DNA of 60,628 nt. Origin: CALIKS01 sp964440295. Lineage in GTDB: Archaea; Thermoproteota; Nitrososphaeria_A; Caldarchaeales; Calditenuaceae. The DNA is taken from NCBI GenBank assembly GCA_964440295.1, contig CAYTRT010000004.1, forward strand, positions 1 through 60,628, in the 5' to 3' direction. Under the pieces are notes generated by a model. It was not told the origin of the DNA and did not search any database. It worked only from the letters and a program-made list of their open reading frames with translations. Position numbers and translations under genes: made by a program. This document shows positions 42,802-51,275 of the stretch, piece by piece. The first letter of the stretch is position 1, and every line of letters begins with the position of its first letter.

Positions 42802-43045
42802 AATAAATGCTTAGCCGATTTAGTTTTACTGAAGAAGGCTTAGAGAAAACAAAAAGAGATCAGTAAGGAACTAAAGTGGATCTAAACATCGTCGAGGAGT
42901 AAAAAAGGCAGTTAAAAATCAAGAAATCAACGATCCATGCCTTTTCGAAAAAATAACAGACAACTTTCGATTATAATTATGGAAAATAATCTAGCCGATA
43001 GTTCTTGTCTTAAATGTGATGATATATGTGTACCGATGTATGAAT

Positions 43046-43056
43046 GTTTAAATATA
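43046..43056 (+). promoter_or_regulatory. TATA box of the EVE-nuclease gene
   Basis: A tttaaatata element about 30-40 nt before ATG 43086 in AT-rich sequence. Confidence 0.45.
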
Positions 43057-43085
43057 GTTTGGATGTAATATAGTTTGTTGTTGGA

Positions 43086-43958
43086 ATGGAAATAAAAACT
43101 TGTGGGGCAATTATAAACGTACTCGACTTTTCGCATCCACATGTTAAATCATTGTTTGAGGAAGGGCTGTGGGGCTTTCCCGACAAACCCGTTAATAGGA
43201 ACAGATGGCTGTTACTCGAGAAGGGGTGCAATATCCTCATTTATGGCAATTATAACCATAACAAAGGTGTTTATCTGAAGGGGACATTAATAGAAAAATT
43301 TGTAAGTCATGAACCGATAGAATACTAGATACAGAACAAGAAAGGCTACCCACTACAAGTAAAGATAAATGTTGAAGAGAAGCTTGAAAACGTAACTCCT
43401 GTATTAAGGGGAGAGCTAGCAGAAAAGGGTGTAAAAATATGTAAAGCGAAGTACGATAGGTGGTCGCTGATAATTTTTGGAAACTTTAGCGGTGCCACCT
43501 ACTCTTTTGATGTGTTTGAAAGAGTGCTTGAACTTTATGATGCGAGAAACAAGAAAATAGAATTGAAGCCCGACCATGACACGGTAAAAGAAATAATTCA
43601 CAAAATTGGTGTGCTCCAAGGAAAACTCAGTCAGAAAGAAGTCCCAATAGATAACTTCAAGTTAGATGTTGTTTGGCGGCGGATACCTCAGGCTGTACCA
43701 TACATAGTGTTTGAGGTGCATATCCATGGAAATCTCGAAGAAGCGTTAACAAAGCTAAAGCATGCAAGAGATATTTGGAACTCGAAACCTATACTTGTCA
43801 CAAAAAGAGAAATGATAAGAGAAGCTAGGAATATCGCTTCAGGCGCATTTCACGAGATTTATGATGAGTTAAAGATTCTATCAATTGATGAAATCATTGA
43901 TCTTTATAAAAAGAAGAACGAGTATAAAGTGGTTGAAAGCAAACTAGGCATCTTTTAA
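43086..43958 (+). pseudogene. EVE/PUA-like domain fused to PD-(D/E)XK nuclease, with an in-frame amber codon
   Basis: One frame of 290 codons is interrupted only by TAG at codon 81 (43326-43328). Codons 1-130 look like an EVE/PUA-type domain: LWGFPDKPVNRNRWLLLEKG, YNHNKGVYLKGTLIEKF, then PIEY-stop-IQNKKGYPLQVKI. Relatives often have Trp at the stop, so TGG to TAG is likely. Codons about 140-290 look like a restriction-type nuclease: FKLDVVWRR (Asp near 194), VFEVHIHGN (Glu near 210), then ALTKLKHARDIWNSKPILV. EVE domains read modified bases, so a modification-dependent nuclease is a possible ancestral role. The gene is AT-rich compared with its neighbours. Confidence 0.6.
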
Positions 43959-44059
43959 ACATCGTAATGTATAACAAGATTATATTCAGACTTCGCACGA
44001 AATTCAGAACAAACTCATCCATAATATGTTAAAGGAGACTTGTGTTGAGTTTTTGGTTT

Positions 44060-44173
44060 TTATTGTGTTGAGCATGATACGCAGAGTCCACATCTGGGGC
44101 ATCTGTGCGTATTTGGTAGGAGCTCGGCATGGCATCTGGGGCATTCCTCGATTTGTATTACTCTCTGGGCCAT
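44060..44173 (-). CDS. 37-residue zinc-ribbon microprotein
   Basis: The ORF from ATG 44173 to TAA 44060 encodes a protein with three Cys-x2-Cys pairs in 37 residues: ECPRCHAEL (C11, C14), HRCPRCGLC (C25, C28) and CVSC (C31, C34). It could fold as one zinc ribbon with two extra Cys. A TATA-like cctatataaatcc lies about 30 nt upstream on the same strand, at the right distance. It is too short for normal gene callers. Function unknown; the closely spaced Cys pairs resemble archaeal small zinc-ribbon proteins. Confidence 0.6.
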   Translation of the reverse strand: MAQRVIQIEECPRCHAELLPNTHRCPRCGLCVSCSTQ

Positions 44174-44201
44174 GGCCAACCTGTTAATAGTTTGTAGCGT
44201 G

Positions 44202-44213
44202 GATTTATATAGG
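44202..44213 (-). promoter_or_regulatory. TATA box of the zinc-ribbon microprotein
   Basis: The minus strand reads cctatataaatcc here, about 30-40 nt before ATG 44173. It is a clean archaeal TATA match. Confidence 0.5.
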
Positions 44214-44344
44214 TTTTGGGAGTAATCATTGTTGTACGTTAAAAATTTACATATTTAAATCAAAAAAAGGCATGAAGTTTTGAGTTAAATAGTGTGTGAT
44301 GTCTCATCGCCGCTTTGATAGTGGATAACTTCGCTTTTTAGAGG

Positions 44345-44357
44345 GTATATATTTATA
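44345..44357 (+). promoter_or_regulatory. TATA box of the rpoD operon
   Basis: The gtatatatttata element lies about 31-43 nt before the rpoD ATG. Confidence 0.5.
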
Positions 44358-44387
44358 GAGACGAGCAGCATTGACTAGTACATAATT

Positions 44388-45074
44388 ATGCAGGCATCGA
44401 TTGTTGAGGAGGATGGGAGTAGGATAAAGCTGTCCCTTAGCGATGTGCCTTTATCTGTCGTGAATGCTCTGAGAAGATTAATTATTAATGAGGTGCCAGT
44501 GATGGCGGTGGACGAGGTCCTAATAATAGAGAATACTTCGTCGATGATGAATGAGGTCCTCGCCTACAGGATCTCACTCATACCCTTCGTAACTGACCTC
44601 GATCACTACAACCTTCCTGAGAACTGTGACTGTAAAGGCAAACTAGGCTGTGAGAAATGCACGGTAAGATTCTCCCTAAAAGCTGTCGCAGGAGAGTCGC
44701 CCGTTACTGTCTATTCGAGAGACATTCAGCCCGTTGGCGATACTGGGATTGTTAGGCCGATTAACGGCGACTTCCCGATCGTGAAGCTCGCGCCGGGCCA
44801 GGCCATCGAGCTCGAGCTATACGTCAGGCTTGGCAAGGGTAAGAGGCACGCCAAGTGGCAGCCCGGCATAGCCACGCTCTCGTACGACGATAAGTCGAAG
44901 TATTTATTTGTGGAGTCTTTCGGCTTCCTGGAGCCGAGGAGAATTATCTTGGAGGCGGTTAAGATCTTTGAAGAGACGTCGGCGGAGCTGCATCAAGCTA
45001 TAATAGATGCGATTAGGGGTGAGAGTCTTGAAGCCAAGGATGGAGAAGTATCAACACATAGTAAGAGCAGTTAG
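44388..45074 (+). CDS. rpoD: DNA-directed RNA polymerase subunit D (Rpo3)
   Basis: This is the alpha-like assembly subunit of archaeal RNA polymerase, 228 residues. The dimerisation domain shows LSVVNALRRLIINEVPVMAVDEV near 22-44 as short consecutive motifs and EVLAYRISLIPF near 56-67. The inserted domain has four Cys in CDCKGKLGCEKC near 82-93, the type of Fe-S/zinc site found in many archaeal D subunits. ATG 44388 follows the TATA box. The end overlaps rpl18e; L18e and L13 follow, as in most archaea. Confidence 0.96.
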   Translation: MQASIVEEDGSRIKLSLSDVPLSVVNALRRLIINEVPVMAVDEVLIIENTSSMMNEVLAYRISLIPFVTDLDHYNLPENCDCKGKLGCEKCTVRFSLKAVAGESPVTVYSRDIQPVGDTGIVRPINGDFPIVKLAPGQAIELELYVRLGKGKRHAKWQPGIATLSYDDKSKYLFVESFGFLEPRRIILEAVKIFEETSAELHQAIIDAIRGESLEAKDGEVSTHSKSS

Positions 45075-45375
45075 CAAACTATCAGGCGAGAGGGATTTCT
45101 GGAGAGCAGTAGCCGAGGACCTCAAGAGGCCGAGGAGGAAGAGGAGAGTAGTCAATCTCTACGAGCTTAACAGAGTCACGTCTCCTAACGATAAGGTCCT
45201 AGTCCTCGGTAAGCTACTCGGGACAGGCGTGCTGAGGCATCCACTATTCGTCGTCGCCTTCGATTTCTCAGGCAAATCCTTCGAGAAGGTCAAGGCGGCC
45301 GGTGGCACTCCGGTCTACTTGGAGGACTTCATAAAGACTAATCCAGACGTCTCAGGCTTCAAGATTATTGGGTGA
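45007..45375 (+). CDS. rpl18e: 50S ribosomal protein eL18
   Basis: The archaeal/eukaryotic L18e, with the core VVNLYELNRVT and NDKVLVLGKLLGTGVL and the end FSGKSFEKVKAAGGTPVYL. Length is 122 residues from ATG 45007, 68 nt inside rpoD. A start at TTG 45028, preceded by ggtgag, would give 115 residues and is also plausible. It overlaps rpl13 at the 3' end if GTG 45372 is used. Confidence 0.92.
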   Translation: MRLGVRVLKPRMEKYQHIVRAVSKLSGERDFWRAVAEDLKRPRRKRRVVNLYELNRVTSPNDKVLVLGKLLGTGVLRHPLFVVAFDFSGKSFEKVKAAGGTPVYLEDFIKTNPDVSGFKIIG

Positions 45376-45383
45376 GGGGCTCG

Positions 45384-45857
45384 ATGAAGATTCAAGATGG
45401 TGATGAATTGCTCGTGATCGATGCTGCGGGGCATAGGCTTGGCAGGCTTGCCTCGAGGGTCGCGAAGATGCTACTCCAGGGAAAGAGAGTAGTTATTGTC
45501 AATGCCAGGGACGCGGTGATTACTGGAAATAAGTCCGCAATCCTCGAGAGGTATAACCGATTGATTAGGAGGACTTGGTACTCATCGCTCAGCAAGGTTC
45601 AAGTCTGGTTTCCGAGGAGAAGCGATAGAATACTCTGGTACACAGTTGCCAGGATGCTGCCTAGGAAGAAGCCGAAGGGCAGGGAGGCGCTCAGCAGGCT
45701 GAGAGTATACTCTGGGACGCCTGAAAAATACGCGGGCGTCGAAAAAATCAAGGTAGAGGATGCGCTCCACAAGAGTGAGGTCTCGAGGTCTGGAAAAATA
45801 ATTAGGACATACAGGCTGGGAGAGATAGCTAGGCTTATAGGCAGTAAGGAAAAGTAA
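45384..45857 (+). CDS. rpl13: 50S ribosomal protein uL13
   Basis: A 157-residue large-subunit protein. The core shows VIDAAGHRLGRLASRVAKML, VNARDAVITGNK, the middle FPRRSDRILWYTVARMLPRK, and the KYAGVEKIKVEDAL tail region. ATG 45384 has ggtgag 5-9 nt upstream (inside the eL18 stop). In most archaea uS9 follows; here the next gene is an unknown protein, and uS9 is not in the window. Confidence 0.95.
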   Translation: MKIQDGDELLVIDAAGHRLGRLASRVAKMLLQGKRVVIVNARDAVITGNKSAILERYNRLIRRTWYSSLSKVQVWFPRRSDRILWYTVARMLPRKKPKGREALSRLRVYSGTPEKYAGVEKIKVEDALHKSEVSRSGKIIRTYRLGEIARLIGSKEK

Positions 45858-45865
45858 TAACTGGA

Positions 45866-46273
45866 ATGTCGAAGAACGAGTCCCCGAGTGCGGCCTGGAA
45901 GAATCCAATTCTCATGCTCTTATCGAGGGGTAGGAGGTATCTGAAGGAGGAGCACATCGCCGCGGTTATCTCCGCCGTAGCCAGCATAGAGTCCTCTCCA
46001 TTCATGCTGAAGGACCTAGACGCTTTTCTGCCAGACGAGATAAAGAACCAGAAGGGATACAGGAGAAGCATTGCTGGCCTTCTCGAGACCCTAGCCGAGA
46101 TCGGATACCTCTCCAAGCCCAGTCAGAGAAAATACCATAAGCTCCACCCCACGCTCTCCCAACACTTGTCGGCATCCCTATTCGACCTGGCCGAGCTGGA
46201 GCGTAAGAAGAAGCCGGCAGTCACTAAGGAGGAGAAGATAATCAGGCTGGGCGGCGAGCGGCGGAGCAAGTAG
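45866..46273 (+). CDS. Unknown helical protein in the position usually held by uS9
   Basis: A 135-residue protein I do not recognise. It looks all-helical with a possible winged-helix centre: LLSRGRRYLKEEHIAAVISA, SSPFMLKDLDAFLPDEI, SIAGLLETLAEIGYLSKPSQ. The C-terminus is rich in Lys and Arg (ELERKKKPAVTKEEKIIRLG). It follows uL13 by 8 nt, so it is probably on the same transcript. It is not uS9: the characteristic GGGxxGQxxAxRxGIARAL-type motif is missing. Confidence 0.7.
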   Translation: MSKNESPSAAWKNPILMLLSRGRRYLKEEHIAAVISAVASIESSPFMLKDLDAFLPDEIKNQKGYRRSIAGLLETLAEIGYLSKPSQRKYHKLHPTLSQHLSASLFDLAELERKKKPAVTKEEKIIRLGGERRSK

Positions 46274-46319
46274 GCGCTGGGAAAGGTATTTTTAGCGTCT
46301 GTCAATAACTCTTCTATCA

Positions 46320-46793
46320 ATGAGAGTGAGGCTGACTCTGGGATTAGTCGATAGGCCGGGCACACTGCTCAACGTGTTGGAGCAGATCGCGATGCATGGC
46401 GGAAACATAATATCGATCATTCACAACAGGGACAGGATAACGGCCGGATACGTCCCGGTAAGCATCAACGTTGAGTTCCCAAGCCTCGGACACCTCGAGA
46501 AGGCTAAGATCGGGATAGAGTCTATCGGCGTCCCAGTCATGGAGGCTGAGACGCTGGAGAAGAAGGTCGAGACACTCTTGATGGTCGGGCACCTAGACAT
46601 TAATTTGACGACCGCGACGCTCCAAGGCCTTGGAGTAAAGGTGGTGGGGCTATCCCTGATAGGGAGCCCGACCACGCCTTGTCTCAAGCTCGTCATCGAG
46701 ACCCCGCTCGAGAAGAGGCAGCAGCTCATAAAGTCGCTCGAGAAGCTGGCAGAGAGTTATGGATGCCTACTGATCAGGGAGGAGGAGAGTTGA
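46320..46793 (+). CDS. ACT-domain protein associated with homoserine dehydrogenase (COG2061-like)
   Basis: A 157-residue protein starting with an ACT domain (RVRLTLGLVDRPGTLLNVLE, then GGNIISIIHNRD). The rest is a second alpha/beta segment with MVGHLDINLTTATLQGLGVK. In many archaea this protein is encoded directly before homoserine dehydrogenase and is taken to sense Thr or another Asp-family amino acid. Here the hom TTG overlaps its stop, so the pair is coupled. The ligand is not known from sequence. Confidence 0.82.
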   Translation: MRVRLTLGLVDRPGTLLNVLEQIAMHGGNIISIIHNRDRITAGYVPVSINVEFPSLGHLEKAKIGIESIGVPVMEAETLEKKVETLLMVGHLDINLTTATLQGLGVKVVGLSLIGSPTTPCLKLVIETPLEKRQQLIKSLEKLAESYGCLLIREEES

Positions 46794-47761
46794 TCAGAGC
46801 CCTAGTCTTGGGATATGGCTTCCTGGGAAGGGCGCTCGTCAAGAAACTAGCGATGGAGCCAATTGAGCAGCTGTCCATCGTGGGCATCGCCAACAGCAAG
46901 GGATACCTCTACAGGGAGGGTGGACTGCAGCTCAGGGAAGTTAGAGAGCCGCTCGAGGAGAATGAGGGCTTCGAGAAGGGGAGAGCAGGCGAGCTCATCA
47001 GGAAAGAACACATCGACCTGCTGATCGAGCTCACGCCCACAAACATCACTACGGGCGAGCCTGGACTGACGCACATAAGGACCGCGATCGATGAGGGGAT
47101 CGACGTGGTGACTGCGAACAAGGGGCCGGTCCTGCTGGCCCTGAACGAGCTGGAAAAAATGGCTACGGAGAGAGGCGTAGTCTTTAGGTATGAGGGGACG
47201 GTCGGCGGCGGCATTCCTATATTCTCACTGATCGAGAAGTGCCTGAGGGGCGATAGCGTCGTCTCGATCAGGGGAATCCTCAACGGCACCACGAATTACA
47301 TACTGACCAGGATGCACTTTGAGGGACTGACGTTCGAGCTGGCGCTAAGGGAGGCCATGATGCTTGGAATAGCTGAGAGGAACCCATCTCTTGACGTTGA
47401 GGGAATCGACACAGCGATCAAGATAACCATCCTCGCAAACTCGGTCATGAAGCTGGATAAGAAGCTGAGCGACGTGAAGATAAGGGGCATCACTAAGATT
47501 ACTCCTGAGGCCATCTCTACGGCCAAGGAGAGCGGGATGACCATCAAGCTGATAGGAAGCATCGAGGATGGAGAACTCTCAGTGGAGCCCAGACTGATCA
47601 GGCTGAACCACCCGCTCTGCGTCCATGGGACGCTGAACGCGATAAACATTAAGAGCAGAGTCCTGAAGAGCCTGACGCTCATAGGCGAGGGCGCTGGAGA
47701 ATCAACACTAGCATCGATACTGAACGATATTTACGACGTGATCTTATGCAGGACCAGCTAG
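46790..47761 (+). CDS. hom: Homoserine dehydrogenase
   Basis: A 323-residue enzyme reducing aspartate semialdehyde to homoserine for Met and Thr. The cofactor loop is VLGYGFLGRALVKKLA at the start. Catalytic and substrate segments are VTANKGPV near 102, GTVGGGIPIF near 128, ILNGTTNYILTRMH near 150 and NPSLDVEGIDTAIK near 187. The ACT domain common in bacterial Hom is missing; the preceding ACT protein probably supplies it. Start TTG 46790 overlaps that gene. ATG 46763 would add nine residues. The 3' end overlaps ecfT by 4 nt. Confidence 0.92.
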   Translation: MIRALVLGYGFLGRALVKKLAMEPIEQLSIVGIANSKGYLYREGGLQLREVREPLEENEGFEKGRAGELIRKEHIDLLIELTPTNITTGEPGLTHIRTAIDEGIDVVTANKGPVLLALNELEKMATERGVVFRYEGTVGGGIPIFSLIEKCLRGDSVVSIRGILNGTTNYILTRMHFEGLTFELALREAMMLGIAERNPSLDVEGIDTAIKITILANSVMKLDKKLSDVKIRGITKITPEAISTAKESGMTIKLIGSIEDGELSVEPRLIRLNHPLCVHGTLNAINIKSRVLKSLTLIGEGAGESTLASILNDIYDVILCRTS

Positions 47762-48546
47762 GGCAGGCCCTGAAGTATCTGGAGATGGTGGACTATAATG
47801 GCGAGTAAGAAGAGGGTGGACGCAATTATCGCTATCGATACGTCAGTAGCAGTGAATCTCAGTGCCCTGTAGCTTGTCCTCTTCTTGGAGGCGCCGAAAC
47901 ATTTTATCTCGAGCGCCTCGGCCATCTCGTATGATCTTCTGATTATGCTTATGATTAGTGGGACGAATACGTAGGTGAGGTTTCTAAGCCTCTTAATCAG
48001 GCCTCCCTTCTCAAACTCCAGTCCCCTCGACCTCTGCGCATCCATTATCTGCTGTACCTCACCCGCTATGACGGGCGTGAAGCGTATCGCAGCGACCATG
48101 GCGAAGGCATAGCTGTAGGGAACCCTCAGAGACGTGAGCACACTCCCAACCTCGTCTGGCATCGTGGTTAGGAAGAAGAGTGAGAAAGAGGCTAGAAATG
48201 CTAGGAACCTGACAGTGTAGGCGACTGCTCGATAAAGTATCAGCTCGCCTGGCTGCGTGTAGGTGAATAGTTGTAATATTTGTAAGAGTGCTATGAATAG
48301 AATTATCGGCGCTGCTCCCCTCAGAGTGTTTAGCATAGACTTAGCTACGCGGCCCACTGCCAGGATCAATACCTCGACCAAGATCACTATCATTGAGATT
48401 GTCAGCATGCCCCTCCACTCCGATCCATAGAGAATCACGACTACGAAGAAGTAGATCGATATGAGTAGCTTGACCCTTGGGTCGAGCCGGTGGAGTGGTG
48501 TGTCTATGTTTTTGAACTTCAGCCCATCCAGGATCTTCAGGGACAT
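47758..48546 (-). CDS. ecfT: ECF transporter transmembrane (T) component
   Basis: A 262-residue membrane protein with about five to six hydrophobic segments. It starts with DTPLHRLDPRVKLL, the usual EcfT entry. It carries the coupling-helix motifs MDAQRSRGLE near 172 and SYEMAEALEIKCFG near 212, each with the Ala-Arg-Gly-like signature that contacts the ATPases. It transmits ATP-driven motion to a vitamin- or metal-binding S component. It ends the long minus-strand superoperon. No S component is present in the window. Confidence 0.9.
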   Translation of the reverse strand: MSLKILDGLKFKNIDTPLHRLDPRVKLLISIYFFVVVILYGSEWRGMLTISMIVILVEVLILAVGRVAKSMLNTLRGAAPIILFIALLQILQLFTYTQPGELILYRAVAYTVRFLAFLASFSLFFLTTMPDEVGSVLTSLRVPYSYAFAMVAAIRFTPVIAGEVQQIMDAQRSRGLEFEKGGLIKRLRNLTYVFVPLIISIIRRSYEMAEALEIKCFGASKKRTSYRALRFTATDVSIAIIASTLFLLAIIVHHLQILQGLP

Positions 48547-48553
48547 GCGGGTC

Positions 48554-49381
48554 TCACCATTCTCTCACGGGCTTCAGCCTACTAGTTATTTCTCTGACGG
48601 CCTCGTCGACGGTTAGGCAGCCTGGATTGACACCATAGACAGCTAGTTTCTTCATTATTAGCGGTATCTGCGGTAGGAGGAGGGACGCCCTCTCTAGTTT
48701 GTCCTCGTCGGTCAGTATGGACTCTGCGGGGCCGTCAGCCACTATTCTACCACCCGATAGGAGAATGACTCTTGGCCGCAGGTCTATGATGAACTCGACG
48801 TCGTGTGAGGACAATATTACGGTGGCTCCCTCACTCCTCAGCTTGCTTATGAGCTGTTCTAGTCTTTTTCTGTTCGGCGCGTCTTGTCCTGCGGTCGGCT
48901 CATCGATCACTACGTATTTTGGCTGCCAGGCCAGCACGATGGCTATGGATAGTCTCTTCTTCTCGCCTCCGCTCAGCGTGAATGGAGACCTGTCTCTGTA
49001 CTTCCAGAGGTCCATCAGCCTCAGCGCCCATTCCACCCTTCTCGAGGCCTCCTCGTCAGTGTAGCCAAACATCTTGAGGGAGAAGTATACCTCCGAGTAG
49101 ACGGTCTCTGAGAAGAACATGGCGTCGGGCGACTGGAAGACTATTCCGACCTTCCTAGAGAGCTCTGCGACTGTTGACTGTCGGGTATCCTGGCCGTCTA
49201 TCAGGACTCTTCCTTCGGTTGGTTTAAGCAGGCCGTTTAGGTGTCTGAGGAGGGTTGTCTTGCCCGAGCCGTTCTCGCCCATGATTGCCACGAGCTCGCC
49301 TTCCCTCACCTCGAGCGAGACTCCCCTAAGCGCCTCAACTCCGCTCGGATAGACATACCTGACGTTCTCGACCTCGATCAA
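48554..49381 (-). CDS. ecfA2: ECF transporter ATPase (second copy)
   Basis: A 275-residue ATPase with Walker A GENGSGKTT near 35-43, signature LSGGEKKR near 139, Walker B YVVIDEPTAGQD near 160 and switch His in VILSSHDVEF near 192. The C-terminal 60 residues, with LPQIPLIMKKLAVYGV, are typical of EcfA proteins. It follows the first ATPase by 3 nt and precedes ecfT by 7 nt. Together they form the energy-coupling module. Confidence 0.92.
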   Translation of the reverse strand: MIEVENVRYVYPSGVEALRGVSLEVREGELVAIMGENGSGKTTLLRHLNGLLKPTEGRVLIDGQDTRQSTVAELSRKVGIVFQSPDAMFFSETVYSEVYFSLKMFGYTDEEASRRVEWALRLMDLWKYRDRSPFTLSGGEKKRLSIAIVLAWQPKYVVIDEPTAGQDAPNRKRLEQLISKLRSEGATVILSSHDVEFIIDLRPRVILLSGGRIVADGPAESILTDEDKLERASLLLPQIPLIMKKLAVYGVNPGCLTVDEAVREITSRLKPVREW

Positions 49382-49384
49382 GAA

Positions 49385-50221
49385 TCATCTACCAACCAGC
49401 GACTCTACGAGTTCTTCGACCGTTAAGGGAAGACAGCCGGAGAAGCCGTACTCGTGCCTCATCATCCTGACGAGCTGTATCAGCTTCGGGATTGGTATGA
49501 GGGAGTCCTCCATCGGGATCGATTCCAGAACTTTTCTCGGATGATCGTCATAGATGATTCTGCCCGAATCCATCACGACCAGCCTCGTCAAGTACTGGAG
49601 GAGCAAGTCTAGTCGGTGCTCGGTTAGGATGACTGTCAGTCCATCCTTCATGCAGAGCTTTGCTAGGAGGTCTATGATCGACTTCGCCGAGACGGGGTCT
49701 AGCGAGGAGGTGGGCTCGTCGAGTAGGAGGACCTCGGGCTGGAGAGCCAGGACAGACGCTATGGCAACCTTCTGCTTCTGGCCGCCGGAGAGCTCGTAGG
49801 GCGAGCGGTGCCTAAACTCCTCCATTCCTAGGTCCCGCAAGACCTTCTCAACCCTCCTCACCATCTCTGAGCGGTCTAGGCCAATGTTCTCTAGGGCGAA
49901 CGCGATGTCTCCCTCGACGGTCAGCGAGAAGAGCTGGTTCTCAGGGTTTTGTAGAACCATCCCGACGTGCTGGGACATCAAGTAGGTGGGCGTCGATGCC
50001 GGATCTAGGTTCTTGACCCTGACCGAGCCTACGTAATCGCCGGTGTAGATATGGGGTATGAGGCCGTTCAGGCATTTCAAGAGAGTGGACTTGCCGCAGC
50101 CGGTCGGGCCGGCGATAAGGACGAACTCGCCCCCCTCTATCGATAGGTTGACGTTCTTGAGGGCCCAGTCCTCCGTGCCTGCGTACCTGAAGCTCAGGTC
50201 CCTTACCTCGATCAGCGGCAT
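49385..50221 (-). CDS. ecfA1: ECF transporter ATPase (first copy)
   Basis: A 278-residue ATPase with Walker A GPTGCGKST near 36-44, signature LSGGQKQK near 146, Walker B VLLLDEPTSSLD near 166 and switch His in VILTEHRLD near 199. It starts directly at the stop of the DHH gene, so it is part of the same transcript. The MPLIEVRDLSFRYAG start is typical of EcfA. Confidence 0.92.
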   Translation of the reverse strand: MPLIEVRDLSFRYAGTEDWALKNVNLSIEGGEFVLIAGPTGCGKSTLLKCLNGLIPHIYTGDYVGSVRVKNLDPASTPTYLMSQHVGMVLQNPENQLFSLTVEGDIAFALENIGLDRSEMVRRVEKVLRDLGMEEFRHRSPYELSGGQKQKVAIASVLALQPEVLLLDEPTSSLDPVSAKSIIDLLAKLCMKDGLTVILTEHRLDLLLQYLTRLVVMDSGRIIYDDHPRKVLESIPMEDSLIPIPKLIQLVRMMRHEYGFSGCLPLTVEELVESLVGR

Positions 50222-51223
50222 CTAGTCCTCGACCTTCACTGGCATCGCTCCTAGACAGTACGATATCTGTTTGAGGCATCTGGACATGACTTCTGTGAAG
50301 TCTCCCCTCACCCTAAGCCTAGCGACTGAGGCGTGTCCCCCGCCCTCGCCTTGAAAAACGCTTGTCAACGGTGAGACAACGTCCCTAGCAAGATTCAGCG
50401 AGTACTTCTCCGATACTTCCGGAGACTGTCTCAACGTGACGTCAACCACCTCTCCATCAACGTCGCCGACCACCGCGATGTGCGCGCCCAAGCCTAGGAG
50501 TGCCTTTGCCCCCGACGGCCTATAGGCGCCCAGCCTGCTCGTAGCCACTATTAGTTCTCCACACCTATAGATCTCTGAGCGCTTTGCGGCTTTAAGCCTA
50601 GCAATTCTCTCGGAGTCGTCCATCGGGGCCTCGAGACTGTTGAGGATGCTGCTTGGCGTTGCTCCGAGCTCTCCGAGAATTCCCATCTTTCTCAGTGTCT
50701 CGCTGTCAGCAATGCTGAGCCTCACCGTGTCGAGGTAGATGCCGACGAAGAGGGCCGTCGCTTCCTCCGGACTCGGCTTGTAGCCACTCGAGAGAGCAAT
50801 CTCGAGGACGATCTCTGCAGTAGACTGATAACTCGTCGATACGAAGTTGTGCCACTCGCTGATCTTCTCTATAAACTCGTGGTGGTCGATCAAGATTACT
50901 GGTGGGTGGACCTGCCTCCTCAGGCTGCCCAGCTGTGCCAGAGAGCCGAGGTCTACCGCGACGTAGGAATCAACGTCGATATGCTCGGTCTGTATGTCTA
51001 TTCCGAGTATCCGCGCTAGGTTGCTTGAGAGCTCTGAGACCTGGTCAGGAACCATTATGTAAACTTCCCTCTTATTATATCTGTTAGTCAAGATATTTCG
51101 GAGCACCATGCATGATGATATTGCGTCAGCGTCTCCGCCGACGTGCGTTACTATACCGACCCTCTCGCCCGGCAGTTCTTCGAGCTCTCTAATTATTGAG
51201 TCGATGAAAAATCTATCTCTCAT
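50222..51223 (-). CDS. DHH-family phosphoesterase
   Basis: A 333-residue enzyme of the NrnA/RecJ-like DHH-DHHA1 superfamily. The metal-binding motifs are VTHVGGDADAISSCMVL near 25-41, YVAVDLGS near 88, and ILIDHHEFIEK near 109. The DHHA1 half has GGGHASVARLRV near 297-308. Members degrade short oligonucleotides or cyclic dinucleotides, or act as archaeal single-strand exonucleases. Position between prefoldin and the ECF module, downstream of the exosome genes, fits an RNA-decay role (inference). Confidence 0.85.
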   Translation of the reverse strand: MRDRFFIDSIIRELEELPGERVGIVTHVGGDADAISSCMVLRNILTNRYNKREVYIMVPDQVSELSSNLARILGIDIQTEHIDVDSYVAVDLGSLAQLGSLRRQVHPPVILIDHHEFIEKISEWHNFVSTSYQSTAEIVLEIALSSGYKPSPEEATALFVGIYLDTVRLSIADSETLRKMGILGELGATPSSILNSLEAPMDDSERIARLKAAKRSEIYRCGELIVATSRLGAYRPSGAKALLGLGAHIAVVGDVDGEVVDVTLRQSPEVSEKYSLNLARDVVSPLTSVFQGEGGGHASVARLRVRGDFTEVMSRCLKQISYCLGAMPVKVED

Positions 51224-51275
51224 GATCTCTGTGATTAAGCCTTAGGTAGATTCTCTTAAATGTATGTATGCTACG

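Larger units (their letters stand above)
43959..44387. other. AT-rich intergenic region, mostly empty
   Basis: Between the EVE-nuclease gene and rpoD this region holds one 37-codon gene on the minus strand (listed separately) and promoters. I see no other coding frame, RNA or repeat. Confidence 0.6.
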
